This document shows, one piece after another, positions 1-6,983 of a stretch of 48,196 nucleotides of DNA. Under the pieces are notes generated by a model, which made no database searches, had not been told where the DNA came from, and saw only the letters and a list, made by a program, of their open reading frames with translations. The position numbers and the translations under genes were made by a program. Each line of letters opens with the position of its first letter. Within the stretch, counting starts at the first letter, position 1. This DNA is from Lewinellaceae bacterium (GTDB taxonomy: Bacteria > Bacteroidota > Bacteroidia > Chitinophagales > Saprospiraceae). Location of the stretch: NCBI GenBank assembly GCA_947476195.1, contig CANJPT010000017.1, positions 1-48,196 on the forward strand. The letters run 5' to 3'.

Positions 1-2
1 GA

Positions 3-599
3 CGTGTCTTAAATAGCAAGACCCACGAACTAATTCAAGGCTCCAGAATATATTATGGAGCATCCGGAGACCCGCACAATATCGTACTTGCAACCGATGG
101 CACCTTTCGTTTAAAAATACCCAAAGGGGTTAAGTTTGACCTCATACCTAAGAAGGGCGGCTTTTCCGGACAAACAGAGGAAGTTCTTTTCCGGAGAGAC
201 TACTATTATTTTCGAGAGCAGTATGTAGACCTTTTGCTTGATCCATTAGAAGTAAATGCAAAGATCAAACTACGTCCTATTTTTTTTCAGCAGTCCAAAT
301 CCATTATTTTAGAGGAGTCTTATGGTGAACTTGAACGACTTGCAAGTATCCTTTTGGAATCACCTAACCTTCAGATCCGCATCGAAGGATACACAGACAA
401 TATTGGAAAAGCTGAAGACCTGTTTAAACTTTCAGAAGAACGAGCCGATGCGATTAGAAGTTTTCTGATTCAAAAAGGCTGCGCATCCTCAAGAATAGAG
501 ATCCTTGGCCAAGGACCAAAGTTTCCGATCAATGACAATAACTCTGCAGAGCTTCGCTCTAAGAATCGAAGAGTCGAAATTATTGTTACCAAAATTTGA
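3..599 (+). CDS. OmpA-family protein, C-terminal part (5' end outside window)
   Basis: The reading frame is open from the first complete codon at position 3 to a TGA at 597-599, so the gene starts upstream of the window. The C-terminal ~110 residues have the OmpA/MotB peptidoglycan-binding pattern: a segment 'KIKLRPIFFQQSKS', then 'RIEGYTDNIG' (the usual h-x-G-(Y/H)-T-D motif), 'LSEERADAIRSFL', and 'NRRVEIIV' at the end. Family members sit in the outer membrane or periplasm and bind the peptide stem of peptidoglycan. The part before it ('GTFRLKIPKGVKFDLIP') resembles a carboxypeptidase-regulatory-like beta domain, common in Bacteroidota OmpA proteins. A TTG at 234 could be read as a start but would cut off this clearly coding upstream region, so I reject it. 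The two parS sites follow directly after the stop. Confidence 0.85.
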   Translation, partial: RVLNSKTHELIQGSRIYYGASGDPHNIVLATDGTFRLKIPKGVKFDLIPKKGGFSGQTEEVLFRRDYYYFREQYVDLLLDPLEVNAKIKLRPIFFQQSKSIILEESYGELERLASILLESPNLQIRIEGYTDNIGKAEDLFKLSEERADAIRSFLIQKGCASSRIEILGQGPKFPINDNNSAELRSKNRRVEIIVTKI

Positions 600-601
600 A
601 T

Positions 602-617
602 TGTTCCACGTGGAACA
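602..617. promoter_or_regulatory. parS partition site, copy 1
   Basis: Positions 602-617 read TGTTCCACGTGGAACA, a perfect 16-bp palindrome identical to the parS sequence known from Pseudomonas and one substitution from that of Bacillus subtilis. ParB binds such sites to segregate the chromosome origin. It begins three bases after the OmpA stop codon. No parA or parB gene is in the window. Confidence 0.9.
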
Positions 618-622
618 AGATA

Positions 623-676
623 GGGTATGTAAAAAGCATATTGTTCCACGTGGAACAATATGCTTTTTACATACCC
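623..676. repeat. perfect 54-bp palindrome centred on parS copy 2
   Basis: Bases 623-649 are the exact reverse complement of 650-676, with no loop and no mismatch. The innermost 16 bp are the second parS. The outer arms (start GGGTATGTAAAAAGC, end the complement) are not part of parS. As RNA it would form a very strong hairpin and could also end transcription of the OmpA gene. Such a long loop-free palindrome is expected to be unstable unless kept by selection. Confidence 0.95.
642..657. promoter_or_regulatory. parS partition site, copy 2
   Basis: Second perfect copy of TGTTCCACGTGGAACA, exactly 40 bp after the first (about four helical turns, so both would face the same side of the DNA). 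It forms the centre of the 54-bp palindrome. Two sites this close in a non-coding gap are very unlikely by chance. Confidence 0.9.
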
Positions 677-877
677 CACTAATGCAATCTTAGCACTGAT
701 ATAAACTATACTTCTTCTTCCAATACAAAGCCTGTGCAACTCTAATCATATCGAAGACTCCAATACAGTAGATTATGTTTTAGTCCCTATAGGCAGAATT
801 ACACAAGCTCATAGACAAAAGCCTGGGTCGTCGATAGAGCAGTCTAAGCTCAGTAGTGTCAAGGCATTTCATTTGCA

Positions 878-885
878 TACCTTTG
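878..885 (+). promoter_or_regulatory. Bacteroidota -7 promoter element (TACCTTTG) of the aldehyde dehydrogenase gene
   Basis: TACCTTTG matches the TAnnTTTG -7 consensus used by the Bacteroidota primary sigma factor. It lies 19 bp before the ATG at 905, giving a very short leader. I see no good -33 TTTG at the usual spacing. Confidence 0.55.
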
Positions 886-904
886 CTCAAATAAAAGACC
901 ATTC

Positions 905-2341
905 ATGCATACTATTCAAAACTTCATAAACGGAGCACATGTACCCCCAAAGAATGGGTTGTATCTCGATAATTTCAACCCTGCAACAGGAGAGATATCT
1001 GGCAAGATTCCAGACTCATCGATGGAAGATGTTGAAGATGCTGTCCGGGCAGCTGCCGCAGCATTTCCTGTCTGGGTCAATACTTCCTTAGAACACAAAC
1101 AGGAAATACTCATTGCCATAGCAAATGGCATTCTCCAAAACCTGGATATGCTGGCAGAGGCAGAAAGTGCCGACTCAGGCAAAACCGTGATAACTGCTCG
1201 TACTATAGATATTCCACGAGCAGCCCTGAACTTTAAGTTTTTTGCTACAGGCTTATTACATTTTGCTTCTGAAAGCCATCATGCGCCTGGCACTTTGAGT
1301 TACACCTTGCGACAACCAATCGGTGTTGTAGGTTGTATCTCTCCCTGGAACCTCCCCCTATATCTTTTCTCCTGGAAGATCGCACCTGCACTTGCTGCCG
1401 GAAATTGTGTAGTTGGTAAACCTTCTGAGGTTACACCACTCACGGCTTCTTTGTTGGGCGATATTTGCAATGCCGCTGGTCTACCACCAGGTGTTCTGAA
1501 TATTGTGCATGGCTTAGGACCTCAAGTAGGCGAAGCTATTGTTCGGCACCCTAAAATAAAGGCTATCTCATTTACAGGAAGCACCCGGGCAGGAGCTGAA
1601 ATCGCGCGAATTGCAGCACCAATGTTTAAGAAATTAAGCCTTGAGTTGGGTGGAAAAAACCCAAACCTAATCTTCGCTGACTGCGATTATGAAAAAATGT
1701 TGGAGACCACCGTGCGCTCCTCATTCAATAATCAAGGACAAATATGTCTTTGCGGATCCAGAATTTATGTAGAAAAAAGTATTTACCCGAAGTTCAAAAA
1801 GGACTTCGTTGAACGAGTGCAGGAATTAAAGATTGGTAATCCAAGTGACCCTATAAATAATTTAGGCGCCGTCGTATCCAAATTGCATTTTGAAAAAGTA
1901 CTGCATTGTATTGAATTGGCTAAAGAGGAAGGGGGGATAATCCTCACTGGTGGAACAGCAATACAAATACCAACCCCCTTTGACAAAGGGTGGTACATCG
2001 CACCTACCGTGATAGAGGGCTTATCCTGCGAATGCCGAACCAATCAAGAAGAGATCTTTGGACCTGTAGTAACCATTCAACCTTTCGATCAGGATGCCGA
2101 AGTACTTGAACTGGCAAACAACACACCATATGGTCTAAGTGCAACTGTATGGACCAATAATTTACAACGCGCTCACTTCTTCGCCGAAAATCTGCAAACC
2201 GGTATTGTCTGGGTGAACACCTGGATGCTACGTGATTTACGAACCCCTTTTGGCGGGGTAAAAAATTCCGGGGTAGGAAGAGAAGGTGGCTGGGAGGCTT
2301 TGCGCTTTTTTACCGAAGCAAAAAACGTAACCTTTGGATAA
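905..2341 (+). CDS. aldehyde dehydrogenase, 2-aminomuconate/2-hydroxymuconate semialdehyde dehydrogenase type
   Basis: A 478-residue NAD-dependent aldehyde dehydrogenase of full family length. The catalytic cysteine is Cys281 in 'NQGQICLCGSR' and the general-base glutamate is Glu247 in 'LELGGKNPN'. The NAD-binding and entry segment 'ISPWNLPLYLFSWKIAPALAAGN' is present. The tail 'WMLRDLRTPFGGVKNSGVGREGG' and the double-cysteine active site are typical of the ALDH8/HMSDH-AMSDH branch, which oxidises 2-aminomuconate or 2-hydroxymuconate semialdehyde in tryptophan (kynurenine) or catechol meta-cleavage breakdown. No other gene of either pathway is next to it, so the substrate is inferred from motifs only. 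The ATG at 905 sits 19 bp after a good -7 element and aligns with the usual family start. Confidence 0.85.
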   Translation: MHTIQNFINGAHVPPKNGLYLDNFNPATGEISGKIPDSSMEDVEDAVRAAAAAFPVWVNTSLEHKQEILIAIANGILQNLDMLAEAESADSGKTVITARTIDIPRAALNFKFFATGLLHFASESHHAPGTLSYTLRQPIGVVGCISPWNLPLYLFSWKIAPALAAGNCVVGKPSEVTPLTASLLGDICNAAGLPPGVLNIVHGLGPQVGEAIVRHPKIKAISFTGSTRAGAEIARIAAPMFKKLSLELGGKNPNLIFADCDYEKMLETTVRSSFNNQGQICLCGSRIYVEKSIYPKFKKDFVERVQELKIGNPSDPINNLGAVVSKLHFEKVLHCIELAKEEGGIILTGGTAIQIPTPFDKGWYIAPTVIEGLSCECRTNQEEIFGPVVTIQPFDQDAEVLELANNTPYGLSATVWTNNLQRAHFFAENLQTGIVWVNTWMLRDLRTPFGGVKNSGVGREGGWEALRFFTEAKNVTFG

Positions 2342-2430
2342 CTGCCAAAATGTCTATGGCACAGTTATCGCATAGGTTAAATTGAAAACAGAACTATGCC
2401 CGCCGTTTTATTACCCAAAATTATTTTATC

Positions 2431-3468
2431 ATGTTTGATTTAATTGCTTCAGAAGAAGGTCATACCATGTCTTCTTCAGCCCTACGAACGACTGCAGATT
2501 CTGATGGTGCTTTACTCGATACCTATTCCAAAACAGTATCCGGGGTGGCCCGACAAGTAAGCGGTGCTGTTGTTCATTTAAAAGTTCAGAAACCAGAGAA
2601 CCCACAAAACAGACAAAGACAGACTCAAAATGGTAATGGTCAAAATACTGGTTCCGGAAGTGGTTTTGTCATCAGTACCGATGGATTCATTGTTACCAAT
2701 AGTCATGTGGTAAATGGCGCTACCCATATTGAAGCCAGCCTTCCCGACGGCCGTAGTTTTCATGCCCGTACCGTAGGAGATGACCCCTCCACAGATATTG
2801 CTGTCGTTAAAATTGATGGCGAAAATTTGATGCCTACACGCTTTGGTGATAGCAATAACCTTCAGGTTGGACAAATCGCTATTGCCATCGGCAATCCTTT
2901 TGGCTTCCAATATTCCGTAACCGCCGGTGTTGTAAGTGCCTTGGGGCGAACCCTTCGTACCCAAACAGGACGGCTGATCGATGATGTAATTCAAACCGAT
3001 GCGGCACTTAATCCTGGTAATTCCGGTGGTCCATTAGTTGATTCATTTGGTCAAGTGATTGGGGTGAATACTGCGGTTATATTAACAGGTCAGGGGTTGT
3101 GCTTTGCCGTAGCGTCTAATTTAGCAAAATTAATTGTAGGTAAATTGATTCTGGAAGGACGCGTTCGAAGAGGCATGTTGGGAATTGGAGCCCAGGCAGT
3201 GCCTTTGCCGACAAAATGGCTTAATGCTTTAGAGATCAATACTAAAGGTGGTATTCAAGTTCAGGGTGTAGAATCCGGTGGCCCTGCCGATAAAGCCGGT
3301 TTACGTGCCGGAGACATTATCGTGCAGTTCGAAGGAAAACCCGTAGATTCTATTGATACACTTCACAAAGTACTGGATGAAGATTCTATTGGCAGAAGCA
3401 TAAGTCTCTGGGTATTGCGTGATGGTAACCTAAAAAGTATGACAGCAGTACCTGCTGAAATGCGCTGA
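2431..3468 (+). CDS. HtrA/DegP-like trypsin-fold serine protease with one PDZ domain
   Basis: A 345-residue S1C protease. The catalytic triad is visible: His92 in 'VTNSHVVNG', Asp122 in 'STDIAVVKI' and Ser198 in 'NPGNSGGPLVDS'. A PDZ domain follows at about 255-340 ('GGIQVQGVESGGPADKAGLRAGDIIVQFEGKPV'). Family members degrade or refold damaged proteins, usually in the periplasm. Here the N-terminus (MFDLIASEEGHTMSSSA) shows no signal peptide or membrane segment, which is odd for the family and suggests a cytoplasmic form or an unrecognised export route. A second ATG at 2467 would shorten it by 12 residues without adding a signal. A clear terminator at 3499-3538 closes the gene. Confidence 0.88.
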   Translation: MFDLIASEEGHTMSSSALRTTADSDGALLDTYSKTVSGVARQVSGAVVHLKVQKPENPQNRQRQTQNGNGQNTGSGSGFVISTDGFIVTNSHVVNGATHIEASLPDGRSFHARTVGDDPSTDIAVVKIDGENLMPTRFGDSNNLQVGQIAIAIGNPFGFQYSVTAGVVSALGRTLRTQTGRLIDDVIQTDAALNPGNSGGPLVDSFGQVIGVNTAVILTGQGLCFAVASNLAKLIVGKLILEGRVRRGMLGIGAQAVPLPTKWLNALEINTKGGIQVQGVESGGPADKAGLRAGDIIVQFEGKPVDSIDTLHKVLDEDSIGRSISLWVLRDGNLKSMTAVPAEMR

Positions 3469-3498
3469 CCAATTCATTCCTTCTTTAATTTTTGTATT

Positions 3499-3538
3499 AG
3501 AGGTAGCACTTTACTTAAAGTACTACCTCTACTTTTTT
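3499..3538 (+). terminator. rho-independent terminator after the HtrA-like gene
   Basis: Stem AGAGGTAG (3499-3506) pairs with CTACCTCT (3523-3530). After one mismatch it continues ACTTT/AAAGT, with a 4-base loop. A run of six T follows at 3533-3538. Position and shape fit termination of the protease gene 30 bp upstream. Confidence 0.85.
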
Positions 3539-3583
3539 AGGGCCGGGAGCATAATACCTCGTAATTTTAATCCAATTCCTGAA

Positions 3584-3591
3584 TACATTTG
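3584..3591 (+). promoter_or_regulatory. -7 promoter element (TACATTTG) of the GH109-type gene
   Basis: TACATTTG fits TAnnTTTG and lies 31 bp before the ATG at 3623, after the terminator of the previous gene. The -33 element is weak (TTTT at 3565-3568). Confidence 0.5.
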
Positions 3592-3622
3592 AGGCAATTT
3601 AAAACACAACAATTTTCTAAAA

Positions 3623-5020
3623 ATGCCTATAAAAATTAACCGTCGCTCCTTTCTCCAAAATTCTGCATTAGCCAGCGCAGCTATGATCCTGCCAAATATT
3701 AGCAGCGCAGAACCTACCGTATCACCGAATACCAAAATTAAAAAATATCCCTCTCGGAGTAGACTCCGCGTAGGTTTTATCGGGGTAGGCCTTCGTGGTC
3801 AAAATCACGTGGAAGCAGCCCTTATGCGTAATGACTGCGACGTGGTTGCAATTGCCGACCCAAATCAAAGTATGTTAGCTGATTGCCTGAAAATGATCAG
3901 CGAAGCTGGACATAAAAAACCAGATGTCTACGACAAAGGAGCGTATGATTATCTCAGACTTTTGAAAGACAAAAGTATCGATGCAGTACTAATCGCAACA
4001 CCTTGGGAATGGCATACCCAACAATGTGTCGCAGCCATGCAAGCCGGGAAGTTTGTCGGTACAGAAGTATGCGGGGGGTTCTCACTCGATGAATGCTGGC
4101 AATTGGTGAACACACACGAAGCGACCGGATCACACCTGATGTTTATGGAAAACGTTTGTTACCGCCGCGATGTCATGGCTGTGATGCAAATGGTACGAAA
4201 TGGTTTATTCGGCGAACTCATTCACCTCGAAGGAGGATATGAACATGACCTGCGTGGTGTGAAATTTAATGACGGAAAAACACCTTATGACTCTGGCGTA
4301 GAGTTCGGTGAAAAGGGTTACTCCGAAGCCAAATGGCGGACCAAACATTCCGTCCACCGTAATGCCGACCTCTACCCTACCCACGGTGTCGGCCCGATTG
4401 CAATGATGACCAACATTAATCGGGGTAACAGATTCTTGCATTTGACTGCTACCGCAAGTAAGTCTCGCGGCCTGCACGATTATGTAGTGAACCATCCACA
4501 AGGCGGACCAAACCATCCCAATGCTCAGGTGCAATTCAATCTTGGCGATAAAGTGACCACCATTATTAAAACGTCTAATGGCGAAACTGTGATGCTTTCA
4601 CACGACACAAGTTTGGCTCGGCCATATTCGCTTGCCTTCAGGGTACAAGGCACCCGTGGCATTTGGATGGACCTCAATAAAAGTCTGTTGCTTGATGGTG
4701 TTACTGATGCACACAAATGGTCAGAAGCAAAAGCATGGCTTGATAAATATGACCATCCACTTTGGCAAAAATTTGGAGCCGATGCCAAAACAGCTGGCCA
4801 TGGAGGAATGGATTTCTTTGTATTCAATCACTTCGTAGAATCCGCCAAACGTGACCAAGCTCCTCAAATAGACGTATATGATGCCGCAACCTGGCTGGCA
4901 ATTACGCCACTTTCAGAAGCTAGTATTGCTACCGGAAGTAGCCCACAGGCTTTTCCTGATTTCACCCGCGGACGCTGGACAGAACGGAAGCCGGACTTTG
5001 CTTTTGGAGACGAATTTTAA
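3623..5020 (+). CDS. Tat-exported Gfo/Idh/MocA-family protein, glycoside hydrolase 109 type
   Basis: A 465-residue protein. The N-terminus 'NRRSFLQNSALASAAMILP' is a twin-arginine signal, so it is exported folded, which fits a protein that loads NAD in the cytoplasm. The Rossmann fold begins at about residue 50 ('RVGFIGVGLRGQNHV') with the second strand ending 'VVAIADPN'. The sequence 'YEHDLRG' and the C-terminal 'GHGGMDFFVFNHFVE' are hallmarks of family GH109, whose founding member is an NAD-dependent alpha-N-acetylgalactosaminidase. Substrate is inferred from family only; many relatives are uncharacterised. Single gene after a terminator with its own promoter. The candidate origin region begins right after its stop. 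Confidence 0.85.
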   Translation: MPIKINRRSFLQNSALASAAMILPNISSAEPTVSPNTKIKKYPSRSRLRVGFIGVGLRGQNHVEAALMRNDCDVVAIADPNQSMLADCLKMISEAGHKKPDVYDKGAYDYLRLLKDKSIDAVLIATPWEWHTQQCVAAMQAGKFVGTEVCGGFSLDECWQLVNTHEATGSHLMFMENVCYRRDVMAVMQMVRNGLFGELIHLEGGYEHDLRGVKFNDGKTPYDSGVEFGEKGYSEAKWRTKHSVHRNADLYPTHGVGPIAMMTNINRGNRFLHLTATASKSRGLHDYVVNHPQGGPNHPNAQVQFNLGDKVTTIIKTSNGETVMLSHDTSLARPYSLAFRVQGTRGIWMDLNKSLLLDGVTDAHKWSEAKAWLDKYDHPLWQKFGADAKTAGHGGMDFFVFNHFVESAKRDQAPQIDVYDAATWLAITPLSEASIATGSSPQAFPDFTRGRWTERKPDFAFGDEF

Positions 5021-5288
5021 GGTTAAATAATCGGATATTATTTTCTCTCAACGAAGCACTTACCACCAACTCAAATATTCCATATTTGTTTTATGATCTA
5101 CACAATAAACCACTTTTTTAGCTCAATAAAGCCAAATATTCCCTTGTTTAAAAAATGTAACGTACTCATTATTAAACAATTAAGCCATTAAACGGTTTGT
5201 GTTAAACACTTACTAACAGCTCTTTTTTAAAAGATCCTAATCTTCTCATTATCAAGAGATTTGGAAAGTGGTCAATGTTATAATCTGG

Positions 5289-5297
5289 TGTGTATAA
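5289..5297 (-). promoter_or_regulatory. DnaA box, perfect match to TTATNCACA
   Basis: TGTGTATAA on the forward strand, that is TTATACACA on the reverse strand. Eight bases separate it from the next box, which points the other way. Confidence 0.7.
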
Positions 5298-5305
5298 CCC
5301 GTCTT

Positions 5306-5314
5306 TTATCCACA
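5306..5314 (+). promoter_or_regulatory. DnaA box, perfect match to TTATNCACA
   Basis: TTATCCACA, the strongest E. coli R1-type DnaA box. It is followed at once by a weaker TTTCCACAT. Confidence 0.75.
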
Positions 5315-5371
5315 GGTTTCCACATCAGTACATCCAAACATACCGTAAAACAGTCTATACACCTTAAGTCT

Positions 5372-5380
5372 TGTGTACAA
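5372..5380 (-). promoter_or_regulatory. DnaA box, 8 of 9
   Basis: TGTGTACAA, reverse strand TTGTACACA, one change from consensus. Confidence 0.5.
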
Positions 5381-5505
5381 CCCTGTGCTTATAAACGTCA
5401 GTTAACAACACCAAATAAATTGAAATGTCTAACAACCCTCTTCTCCACTTTTTTAGGATTCTTTGTTGAAAAACATACAAGTCATTGATCCTAAAAAGAT
5501 TTCTT

Positions 5506-5514
5506 TGTGGGTAA
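5506..5514 (-). promoter_or_regulatory. DnaA box, 8 of 9
   Basis: TGTGGGTAA, reverse strand TTACCCACA, one change from consensus. Confidence 0.5.
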
Positions 5515-5526
5515 GCTGTTGGCAAG

Positions 5527-5581
5527 GTTGGTAACTATACTTAATATAGAATTTACATTGGCAAGTTATGACGTTACCAAC
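5527..5581. repeat. 9-bp inverted repeat with nested direct repeat beside the DnaA boxes
   Basis: GTTGGTAAC (5527-5535) is the exact reverse complement of GTTACCAAC (5573-5581). A direct repeat TTGGCAAG occurs at 5519-5526 and 5558-5565. It could bind an origin protein or regulate ctaA, whose promoter lies 100 bp on. Confidence 0.6.
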
Positions 5582-5681
5582 AAACTAACAGCCCTTATAA
5601 TGGCCCTTAGGGTTATTTTTTAAACCATCTAAATTTCATAGAAGGCAGTCAGAAATGTATAACTCAAAGCTTTTTCAGGTC

Positions 5682-5689
5682 TACTTTTG
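5682..5689 (+). promoter_or_regulatory. -7 promoter element (TACTTTTG) of ctaA
   Basis: TACTTTTG fits TAnnTTTG and lies 23 bp before the ctaA ATG. Confidence 0.55.
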
Positions 5690-5712
5690 TTTGAAGTTTT
5701 TTAAAACACTAC

Positions 5713-6795
5713 ATGACGAATTCAATTTTCAATTTTCGGTTTGCGGACGAATTTCAAATTACCCGCGCGGTCAAGATCTGGCTCATAGCTGGCTTGGTTA
5801 TGATCTTCTTTCAAATTGTGATCGGTGGGGTAACACGTCTTACCGGGAGTGGACTGAGTATTACCCGTTGGGAAATCGTGACAGGAAGTATTCCACCACT
5901 CAACGAAGCCGATTGGATCTCTGAGTTTGAATTATACAAACTGACGCCTCAGTATCAAAAAATCAATCAGGGTATGACGGTAGGCGAATTTAAATTCATC
6001 TACTTCTGGGAATACTTTCACCGGCTCTGGGCACGCTTGATGTTCTTTGTTTTTATCATTCCTTTTGTCTGGTTTTTAGGACGTGGAATGTTATCCAGGC
6101 TGCTGCTGCCCAGGATGTTGACCGTAGTAGGACTGGCGGGTCTGGAAGGATTCTTTGGTTGGGCGATGGTGGCCAGTGGTCTGATAAAACGTCCTTGGGT
6201 AAATGCTTACAACCTGACCTTACACCTTTGCATGGCACTGGTCATATTCACCTATTTACTCTGGACCTGGTTTTTAGCCGTTTCGCCCAAATTGCCTGAT
6301 TTTTCGAGTGTTCGTTTCAGGCGCTTTGCCTTATACTTATTTGGGTTAGCTTTTTTTCAGATTGCACTTGGTGCCATTATGTCCGGGTCCAAAGCGGGAC
6401 TTTTTTTTCCGACCTGGCCTGATATGAATGGGGAATATTTTCCAACTGTTTTGCTTGATGGAAATCATTGGACCGCTGATAGTTTTATACATTATGATAC
6501 GAATCCGTTCATGCCCGCGCTGATTCATTTTTTACATCGTAATACGGCGTACTTATTAACAGCTCTGGTGTTGTACTTTGTGGTGAAGATTTCCAAGGAG
6601 CCTATCTCTCCTATGTTGCGGCGTAGTGGGGGCTGGCTGATTGCTGCGATCAGTACACAGGTTTTGCTGGGTATATTTACGGTGATCAACTGTAAGACTA
6701 AAATCCCGGTCGATCTGGGTGTAGCGCACCAGGCAGGGGCCGTGGTATTGCTGAGTTTAGTGTTGTGGGTGTGCTATCAGTTGCGTAAAAAATAG
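5713..6795 (+). CDS. ctaA: heme A synthase, COX15/CtaA family
   Basis: A 360-residue polytopic membrane protein, about eight transmembrane helices in two similar halves. Heme A synthase oxidises the methyl group of heme O to a formyl group, giving heme A for aa3-type cytochrome oxidase. Conserved features are seen in order: 'IGGVTRLTGSGLSITRW' after helix 1, the heme-ligand histidine segments 'EYFHRLWAR' and 'NLTLHLCMAL', then 'LIHFLHRNTAY' and 'GVAHQAGAVV' in the second half. The long loop after helix 1 ('WEIVTGSIPPLNEADW') marks the COX15-like (type 2) group. It stands alone; no ctaB or cytochrome oxidase genes are adjacent. The ATG at 5713 follows a -7 element by 23 bp. A forward frame at 5655-5924 overlaps in another frame and looks like a shadow. 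Confidence 0.92.
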   Translation: MTNSIFNFRFADEFQITRAVKIWLIAGLVMIFFQIVIGGVTRLTGSGLSITRWEIVTGSIPPLNEADWISEFELYKLTPQYQKINQGMTVGEFKFIYFWEYFHRLWARLMFFVFIIPFVWFLGRGMLSRLLLPRMLTVVGLAGLEGFFGWAMVASGLIKRPWVNAYNLTLHLCMALVIFTYLLWTWFLAVSPKLPDFSSVRFRRFALYLFGLAFFQIALGAIMSGSKAGLFFPTWPDMNGEYFPTVLLDGNHWTADSFIHYDTNPFMPALIHFLHRNTAYLLTALVLYFVVKISKEPISPMLRRSGGWLIAAISTQVLLGIFTVINCKTKIPVDLGVAHQAGAVVLLSLVLWVCYQLRKK

Positions 6796-6926
6796 CCTGG
6801 ATCCTGCTGGATATTTAGATGTTAGAGATTGGGTTGATTACGAAAGTGCATAATTTTTGCGTTTGATAGCTCAAGTACAATCTCTAGCGTATAAATATAC
6901 AGCAGTCTTTTTTTGTTCCTTTTTCC

Positions 6927-6934
6927 TACTTTTG
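6927..6934 (+). promoter_or_regulatory. -7 promoter element (TACTTTTG) of the alpha/beta hydrolase gene
   Basis: TACTTTTG fits TAnnTTTG, 49 bp before the ATG at 6984. Confidence 0.5.
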
Positions 6935-6983
6935 CCAACTAGACATTTAGTCTGTTATCGAATCAATCAGAAATTTCCCGCGC

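Larger units (their letters stand above)
5090..5590. other. candidate chromosomal replication origin (oriC): AT-rich region plus DnaA box cluster
   Basis: The 692-bp gap 5021-5712 has no credible gene. Its left part (about 5090-5260) is strongly AT-rich and holds three similar 7-mers: ATTAAAC at 5171-5177 and 5187-5193, and GTTAAAC at 5201-5207. The middle holds two perfect DnaA boxes in opposite orientation (5289-5297 and 5306-5314), followed by two 8-of-9 matches (5372-5380 and 5506-5514) and weaker ones (for example 5355-5363). An inverted repeat TTTTTAGGAT (5452-5461) / ATCCTAAAAA (5488-5497) and another at 5527-5581 add to it. Two parS sites lie 4.6 kb to the left. AT-rich unwinding region, box cluster and nearby parS is the usual make-up of bacterial oriC. 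No dnaA gene is in the window, so the call is an inference. Confidence 0.65.

Noticed and set aside
505-693. Forward open frame through the parS palindrome
   Set aside because: It runs out of the OmpA gene in another frame and reads through the palindrome, so its protein is an artefact of parS.
5261-5488. Forward open frame of 75 codons in the DnaA box region
   Set aside because: No start context, no family resemblance, composition follows the AT-rich DNA, and it covers the whole DnaA box cluster.
5655-5924. Forward open frame of 89 codons before ctaA
   Set aside because: Overlaps the well-supported ctaA gene in another frame; its second half is a frame-shifted shadow of ctaA.
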